Positions 58,325-64,000 of a DNA stretch of 64,000 nucleotides are shown here, one piece after another. Source of the DNA: Bubalus kerabau (taxonomy: Eukaryota; Chordata; Mammalia; Artiodactyla; Bovidae); NCBI RefSeq assembly GCF_029407905.1, contig NC_073637.1, forward strand, positions 52,142,501-52,206,500, read 5' to 3'. Below the pieces are notes generated by a model. That model had not been told where the DNA came from and ran no database searches. It saw only the letters and a program-made list of their open reading frames with translations. Position numbers and translations under genes: made by a program. Positions within the stretch are counted from its first letter, which is position 1. The number at the start of each line of letters is the position of its first letter.

Positions 58325-58796
58325 ATCTAAAAGTCAGAAGAAATCAATTGAGGCTGTACTTTCTATGGTAAAGCAGCAGCAGTTATATTAGCAGGGTAGG
58401 AGTGAAGTGGCTGTTAGATCATCTGGATGATTTGCACAGTGTTTCAGTCATTCCTTGCGCTCAATCATTATTATGGAGTGATTTTTTTTTTCTGTTTTCA
58501 CTCCATCATGTCCACAGAATGATCTTAAACGCTTTTGGTTTTTCGTAAAATTGTCTATGGTCAACAGGAGTACACTATCATCTAGATAATTTAAGTCAGA
58601 AAAGATCAACTGACTGTGGTCAGGGGCTGCTTTTTGGTATTTGCCATATATTTTGCAAATAGAATCATTTGAAAGTTAGAACCATGCCATGTGAAAACAA
58701 AACTAGAAATTTACAAAGCACCTGTTTTCTATGTCTAAAGAATATGCAATATATATATAGCATGCACAAGGATTCAGTTAATATCCTGATTTATGA
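58325..58796. other. Unique sequence, possible conserved non-coding DNA
   Basis: No repeat was recognised. Base composition is less AT-biased than typical here. No frame of interest. Confidence 0.3.
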
Positions 58797-59326
58797 GAAA
58801 ATAAGATGATGCTTACTCCTTGGAAGAAAAGTTATGACCAACCTAGATAGCATATTGAAAAGCAGAGACATTGCTTTGCCAACAAAGGTCCATTTAGTCA
58901 AGGCTATGGTTTGCGAGAGTTGGACTGTGAAGAAAGCTGAGCGCTGAAGAATTGATGCTTTTGAACTGTGGTGTTGGAGAAGACTCTTGAGAGTCCCTTG
59001 GACTGCAAGGAGATCCAACCAGTCCATTCTGAAGGAGATCAGCCCTGGGATTTCTTTGGAAGGAATGATGCTAAAGCTGAAACTCCAGTACTTTGGCCAC
59101 CTCATGCAAAGAGTTGACTCATTGGAAAAGATTCTGATGCTGGGAGGGATTGGGGGCAGGAGGAAAAGGGGACAAAAGAGGATGAGATGGCTGGATGGCA
59201 TCACTGACTTGATGGACGTAAGTCTGAGTGAACTCCCGGAGTTGGTGATGGACAAGGAGGCCTGGCGTGCTGTTATTCATGGGGTCGCAAAGAGTTGGAC
59301 ACAACTGAGAGACTGAACTGAACTGA
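58797..59326 (+). mobile_element. BovB 3' part, well preserved
   Basis: It runs from the RT region 'gatgcttactccttggaaga' to the 'gactgaactgaactga' terminus. A deletion of about 20 bases removes part of the MVFPVVMYGC codons (near 58910). The C-terminal frame 58987-59316 is open and reads MRVPWTARRSNQSILKEI, LQYFGHLMQRVDSLEK and HGVAKSWTQLRD. The tail is close to the young Bov-A type. Confidence 0.95.
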
Positions 59327-59461
59327 AGATCAAATTATTTAAGGAAAAATATAAATATACAAATGCATATGATTATATATTCACATAAAATAAATTATAT
59401 ATTCATATAAAATATGTACTATCATATATAATAATTATGTATCATATATAATATATGATAT
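59327..59461. repeat. AT-rich low-complexity repeat
   Basis: Several imperfect copies of a 'gattatatattcatataaaa' phrase. It continues on the far side of the next SINE (59676-59730). Confidence 0.8.
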
Positions 59462-59675
59462 GAAAGTGAAGTGAAAGTGATGTCACTCAGTCATGTCTGA
59501 CTCTTTGTGACCCCATGGACTGTAGCCTGCCCAGCTCCTCCATTCATGGAATCTTCTAGACAAGGATACTGGAGAGGGTTGCCATTTCGTTCTCCAGGGG
59601 ATGTTCCTGACCCAGGGGTCAAACCTGGGTCTCTCACACTGCAGGTAGACTCTGTACTGTCTGAGCCACCAGGAA
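59462..59675 (-). mobile_element. Bov-tA SINE inside AT repeat
   Basis: Antisense, with an extra GTGAAGTGAAA-type tail at the left, body, and head (gtagactctgtactgtctga, gccaccaggaa). It splits the AT-rich repeat, so the target duplication is masked. Confidence 0.93.
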
Positions 59676-60553
59676 TATATTATATAAATATATAATATAT
59701 GATTATATATTCATATAAAATACAAATATAAACCTATTTTAGATTCAACTATATTTAAAACCATAATTAGAAAACATTCTGTTAAAACATACCTGCCTAA
59801 ACTTAGAAATATACAAAAGATAAAAATTCAAATATATCCTTACTTTCAGCCTTTCATCTATAAAATGGATATAAAAGCAGTCTGACTTTTGAGGAAAGTC
59901 TGTAAATATTTTTCTATATATTAAAATTTGTACATTCCTAGGGACAATCAACACTTAAAATCTGTCTATTCAGTTGTTGCCTGACTTTTGGGCCCTGTTT
60001 CCATAGAAATATAGATCGGATGGGTTAAATAAGAGAATGGATCTTTTGCAAAGATGGCAATGTGTCACAGTTTTGCTTTCTGAAACTTAACAAGCCAGTA
60101 TCTACTCTCCTTGAAAGAAAATCAAAGTCAGACTGAAAAATGCCCCCTATGCTTCTGTAATACTTCATAGATTTCTAAGATTGCCAACCCTGTGGGGAAC
60201 ACAGGATGTCTTTTGAGTAAGATCTGTTCTGATATTTGGAATTTTAGGATGTCTGTAATATAAAAGCAAAAAGGAGAGTCCTTAGTTCTGACTTGTGGGT
60301 ACAAAACTTTTGAATACCCCAAATAAGGGGAGGAAAATACTGCAGAGTGAATATCTGCTGTCACTGTTCACTGGGATATATGATTTGAAATGATAATGTG
60401 CATTATCATTTATTATTTTTTGAGAGTTGGCAGTGCAGGAAAATGTTTTTGATACTCAATGGATATAGGTTATGTATATGAAGTAAGCCGCTCCTTTCTG
60501 AGGATTTCTCTTAAAGGTTGTGGGCAATACTAGATACAAGCAATTTTTCCTTG
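59676..60553. other. AT repeat remainder, then unique sequence
   Basis: 59676-59730 continues the AT repeat. The rest is unique. The reverse frame 60128-60364 (78 codons) has no family resemblance. Confidence 0.35.
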
Positions 60554-60757
60554 CATGCTCAATTGCTTCAATCATATACGACTCTGTGACCCCAGGGACT
60601 GCAGCCTGCCAGGCTCCTCAGTCCATGGAATTCTTCAGACAAGAATTCTGGAGTGGGTTGCCATGCCCTTCTCCAGGGGATCTTCCTGACCCAGGGATCA
60701 AACCTGCGTCTCCTACATTAGAGGTGGATTCTTTACTGCTGAGCCACAGAGGAAGTC
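60554..60757 (-). mobile_element. Bov-tA SINE
   Basis: Antisense: the tail is worn (tgctcaattgcttcaatcat). The body and head (ccagggatcaaacctgcgtc, gagccacagaggaagtcc) are clear. Confidence 0.93.
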
Positions 60758-61101
60758 CTTAAAAAAAAGTTTTTGAAGATATTTTCTGAATATTTCCTTT
60801 TATTCTATTATCCTCTTTTTTTTAAAACTTATTTTGCCACTTCTTGGAAAATATTTCGATGAATAAATCTCAAAGATAGTTATATATCTGTTGATTCTGG
60901 TTTTGTAAGCTATAATTTATGTCACTGTCGTTTAAAAATAAAAGTGTCCTATAAGTGTAAATCTTAATCCAGAGGAATGGATCCTTGATGGCAGAGAAAA
61001 AATATGGGATTAAAAAATATTGTTTGATAAACTTTGAAATAATATAAGGAATATTGAGACAGAACTGGCTATAAATAACTATTCCACTACAAATATGTAG
61101 T
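60758..61101. other. Unique AT-rich sequence
   Basis: Nothing recognised. Confidence 0.35.
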
Positions 61102-61115
61102 AATAGAAACTTTTC

Positions 61116-61424
61116 TTTTTCTTTTTAATTTAAATTTATTTATTTTAATTGGAGGCTAATTACTTTACAATATTGTATTGGTTTTGCCATAGTTCAACAT
61201 GAATCCACCATGGGTGTACACGTGTTCCCCATCCTGAACCCCCCTCCCACCTCGCTCCCTGTACCATCCCTCTGGGTCATCCCAGTCTTTTGGACTCTGT
61301 GGGAGAGGGGGAGGGTGGGATGATTTGGGAGGATGGCACTGAAACATGTGTAATATCATATAAGGAATGAATTGCCAGTCCAGGTTCGATGCAGGATACA
61401 GGATGCTTGGGGCTGGTGCACTGG
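61116..61424 (-). mobile_element. Young L1 3' end with 5' inversion
   Basis: 61116-61285 is the L1 3' terminus in antisense (T-rich start, then ggaggctaattactttacaa and gtgttccccatcctgaac). 61286-61424 is the upstream neighbour of that region in the opposite direction (ggactctgtgggagaggg to ggctggtgcactgg). The two pieces adjoin in the normal element, so nothing was lost. The 14-bp target duplication aatagaaaYttttc (61102-61115; 61425-61438) has one mismatch. Confidence 0.93.
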
Positions 61425-61438
61425 AATAGAAATTTTTC

Positions 61439-62314
61439 AGTCTCCTTGAACCCAATATCTTATTTTTGAATATAAATGTATGGTTATCATATTAAATTCT
61501 TATTTATGTATTTATTAAAAATAAAACATGGACAATTGTGTATGTCACAACCTACTGTTTATCTTTTGAGAATGATTGATTTTGACAATCATGATTTAAT
61601 AAATCATTGTATTTAACAATGAATATTATATAAAGCAATTGGCCATAACAGAAACCTATTCAATTTTCTAGACTTAAAAATACCTGAAACTGATTTTGAG
61701 TTTCTCAGTTCACCTGGCTACTATTGTCTGCAAGACAGAAACAATTGCTTGCTCAGAGCAAGGAATTTTATAAACATGAGTGAAAGCACCATCAAAATAT
61801 AATACTGTTTTAATATCAAGTGAAAATGTGTCAAAGAAAATGACTAAGATTTAAATAGAAGGCAAATAAAACCCTTGTAATTAATATTTTAAAGAACCAT
61901 TAAAATATCAGAATAGGAAAGAACTTAGACTTTCCCACTTGAAAAACAGTCAGTAGGCCTCTCAGTCCAATCATAATTCAAGCAAACGCTTTAACTAATC
62001 CAATTTAATTTGCCAATACTTATAGAATAATAAAACCTGTAATATATTACTCTCAATAATAATAATAATTCTTGTAAGGAAAAAAATGTTAACCTGAAAT
62101 CTTGTATGTGACAAGACAGTCAAATTATTTATAAGCTACTAGGCTGATTTTTTAGTTCATTCTCTCTTTCTTACAAAGATATAATCATTTATTTCTTAAA
62201 GCTCCTGTACCTATGAGTCATATGTACAATGAGAATTGAGGTATAATTAGAAGCTTGATATCAGTGATTTGAGCTTTTGTTTAAAGCTGCACACACTACA
62301 AAGAATTTATTGAT
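61439..62314. other. Unique AT-rich sequence
   Basis: Nothing recognised. Confidence 0.4.
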
Positions 62315-62470
62315 ACATAAAGAATGTATCAAATACATTCTGTTTGTAAGTCAAGAACTCTTTTAGATACTGAAGATTCAGTGATGAATGATGCAGAAAA
62401 AAGCTGTAGGTTATATAGACATTCTATTCTACAATACTATTATCCATATAAAAATAGTTATCTTTTCATT
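62315..62470 (-). mobile_element. L2 3' end fragment, probable
   Basis: The wording 'aagaactcttttagatactg', 'agattcagtgatgaatgatg' and 'agacattctattcta' resembles the antisense L2 terminus. Very diverged. Confidence 0.45.
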
Positions 62471-62504
62471 GTAAATATTTATAAGAAAGTAGGTCAGGAT
62501 TTAC

Positions 62505-62705
62505 TAATATTAACAGTAACAGTAATAATAACTAAAACTCACCTAGTATCTGCATTATGATAGACACTGAGCTAAATAAACACTGAACTATCTCATTTAA
62601 ATCTAAAAAAAACACAAATACTTACATAGTACATCTCCCTTAGTTTATAGATGAGAGAATAGAAACATAAAATGTTAACTAAATTAGATTATGTCTCTCA
62701 GGAAA
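62505..62705 (-). mobile_element. MIR SINE
   Basis: Antisense MIR core in order: 'gatagacactgagctaaata', 'aactatctcatttaaatcta', then 'tagtttatagatgagaga'. Ancient mammalian SINE. Confidence 0.65.
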
Positions 62706-63754
62706 GATATTATCAATAAATGAACATGAGGTGGAATTTGCCATTAAAAATTAGGTATTAAAGCATTTAGAACATTAATAAAATATTTTGCTTTTATGAA
62801 CATAAATTGATAAATAGTTCATAAGACTAAGAATGGCTTGTACTTTAGGGCAATTTCAAACACAGCATATTGTTTAATTTTTCTAATCTATTCTTCAATG
62901 CTGTGTATTCTAAGTATATGGGCACATCGACAAGAGCAATAGGCATTTCACGAATGAACATCTGAAGAATCAAGATGCACAGCTGCTGCACATGTCAGTT
63001 TCCATCATTTATGATCTTCACATATTGTCCATTACATGCTGTCCTCAGAAGGCACTGGATGTAATCATTGCTCTCATAGCAATAATACAGGGACACTGTA
63101 TAGGCTGCAGAGGAGGCGTTCTGCTGATCATGGTGGTATCCTCTACCTTAATTATGCACTATATTTGCATTATTGAGAGCACACGTGCTGCCAAGGAACT
63201 GTTATGATGTCAATGCAATTACACTGATATTATGCTGTTTCAGCGTTGTTCAAATGCAAGATCCTTACTATGCAAAATTTGATCAAAAGGCAATAGGATA
63301 TTTATATCACCCCTATCAAAAGGATATTTGACAAATTAAATGTGCACACTCAGAGTCTGTTAGAGAATTTAAATAGAGTTTTAAGCTTGGTAATGAGTAA
63401 ATGTACATGAAGACTTTTTTTTCTGTACTGAAAGATATTTAGTTTGAAACATGAAATTGCTAATATTCAACTATTTGTGGTCACAAAAATGACACTTCCA
63501 CATGATTCTTCCCAGTAAAAAGAATGCTGCTGAACTGTGCATGTCCCTGAAAATATTGTGCTTGAGGGCTGATACGTTTGTTTATTGAATTTGATACTGC
63601 TTGTTGAAAAATGCAAACAAAATATGAGTTTTAAGAAGACTCCAAATTTACAGGTATTAAATTTAGTCTTTCAATTTTATACATATTATGTATAAATCAA
63701 CATACATACCATGCTGATCATCTAAGACATTTGCCATAAAGCTAAATGGTCATT
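62706..63754. other. Unique sequence, possible conserved non-coding DNA
   Basis: No repeat was recognised. Around 62880-63260 the composition is less AT-biased. A 71-codon forward frame (62992-63207) has no family likeness, so it is treated as chance. Confidence 0.35.
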
Positions 63755-63925
63755 TAACTCATTTACACATTCAGCAATCATTTTACTAAAGACTTCTTAT
63801 ATTCTAGGAGCTCTACTGAGCAATATAAAAACAAACAAAAAGACAAAAAAAAAGTTTTCCTTGGGTAAAATTGCAAGGTGGAGAACAAGACAGATATGTA
63901 AATCAATACATCATGATGAAAGTCA
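63755..63925 (-). mobile_element. L2 3' end fragment, probable
   Basis: The wording 'cattcagcaatcattttact', 'attctaggagctctactgag', and 'agaacaagacagatatgtaa' resembles the antisense L2 end. Confidence 0.5.
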
Positions 63926-64000
63926 GTTATTTTAAAAGCAGAAATAACATATTTTTAACTGTATAGAGAGAATTTAGCATAGAAAAATTGGAGTAACCTT

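Noticed and set aside
62992..63207. 71-codon forward frame with a hydrophobic middle
   Set aside because: Too short, with no homologue recognised. Kept only as part of a possible non-coding conserved stretch.

Overview
The window is nuclear DNA of a ruminant, almost certainly a bovid (cattle, sheep, goat or buffalo type). The evidence is the repeat content: thirteen copies or pieces of the BovB (RTE-type) LINE, eight Bov-A/Bov-A2 SINEs with AGC-type tails, about nineteen Bov-tA SINEs with tRNA-like heads, three older Cetartiodactyla CHR SINEs, and ruminant L1 insertions. Families were recognised by eye, not by a database search, so subfamily names are approximate. No functional host gene, RNA gene, CRISPR array or bacterial-type operon is visible. 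The sequence looks like an AT-rich intergenic desert or a very long intron.

Layout. 1-9 kb: BovB copies (510-1624, 5710-7056, 8611-9030), an internally deleted Tigger DNA transposon (2072-2913), Bov-tA and Bov-A2 SINEs and an old L1 (7280-8600). 9-19 kb: an artiodactyl L1 (9045-10480) with CA/TA microsatellites, a BovB 3' piece, an L2, a Tigger1 remnant interrupted by a CHR SINE (14588-15580), and a well-preserved young L1 (16081-17261) with a perfect 15-bp target duplication. 19-27 kb: AT-rich sequence, a BovB tail inside a TA microsatellite (21686-21879), and the BovB copy with the longest open reverse-transcriptase frame (24022-24990). 27-36 kb: two long old L1s, riddled with later SINE and BovB insertions. 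36-47 kb: a BovB tail-only insertion (37799-37904), a three-layer nest of Tigger, CHR and 5'-inverted L1 (39360-40195), an older BovB (40205-41439), and a BovB joined to a Bov-tA inside one target duplication (44968-46927). 47-64 kb: mostly unique AT-rich DNA with scattered SINEs, a mariner MITE (49524-49601), two BovB copies, a second 5'-inverted L1 (61116-61424), and L2/MIR relics.

Interactions. The repeats form a parasite hierarchy. BovB and L1 encode reverse transcriptases. The Bov-A module of Bov-tA and Bov-A2 matches the BovB 3' tail, so these SINEs are thought to be mobilised by BovB. All coding sequences seen are decayed transposon pseudogenes. No new biological system was found. The best observations are unusual insertion structures: a BovB/SINE chimera, a 97-bp duplication around a SINE, a perfect 26-bp hairpin inside a SINE, twin-primed L1s, and BovB tail-only insertions. 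A few unique stretches could be conserved non-coding elements, but that cannot be tested from one sequence.
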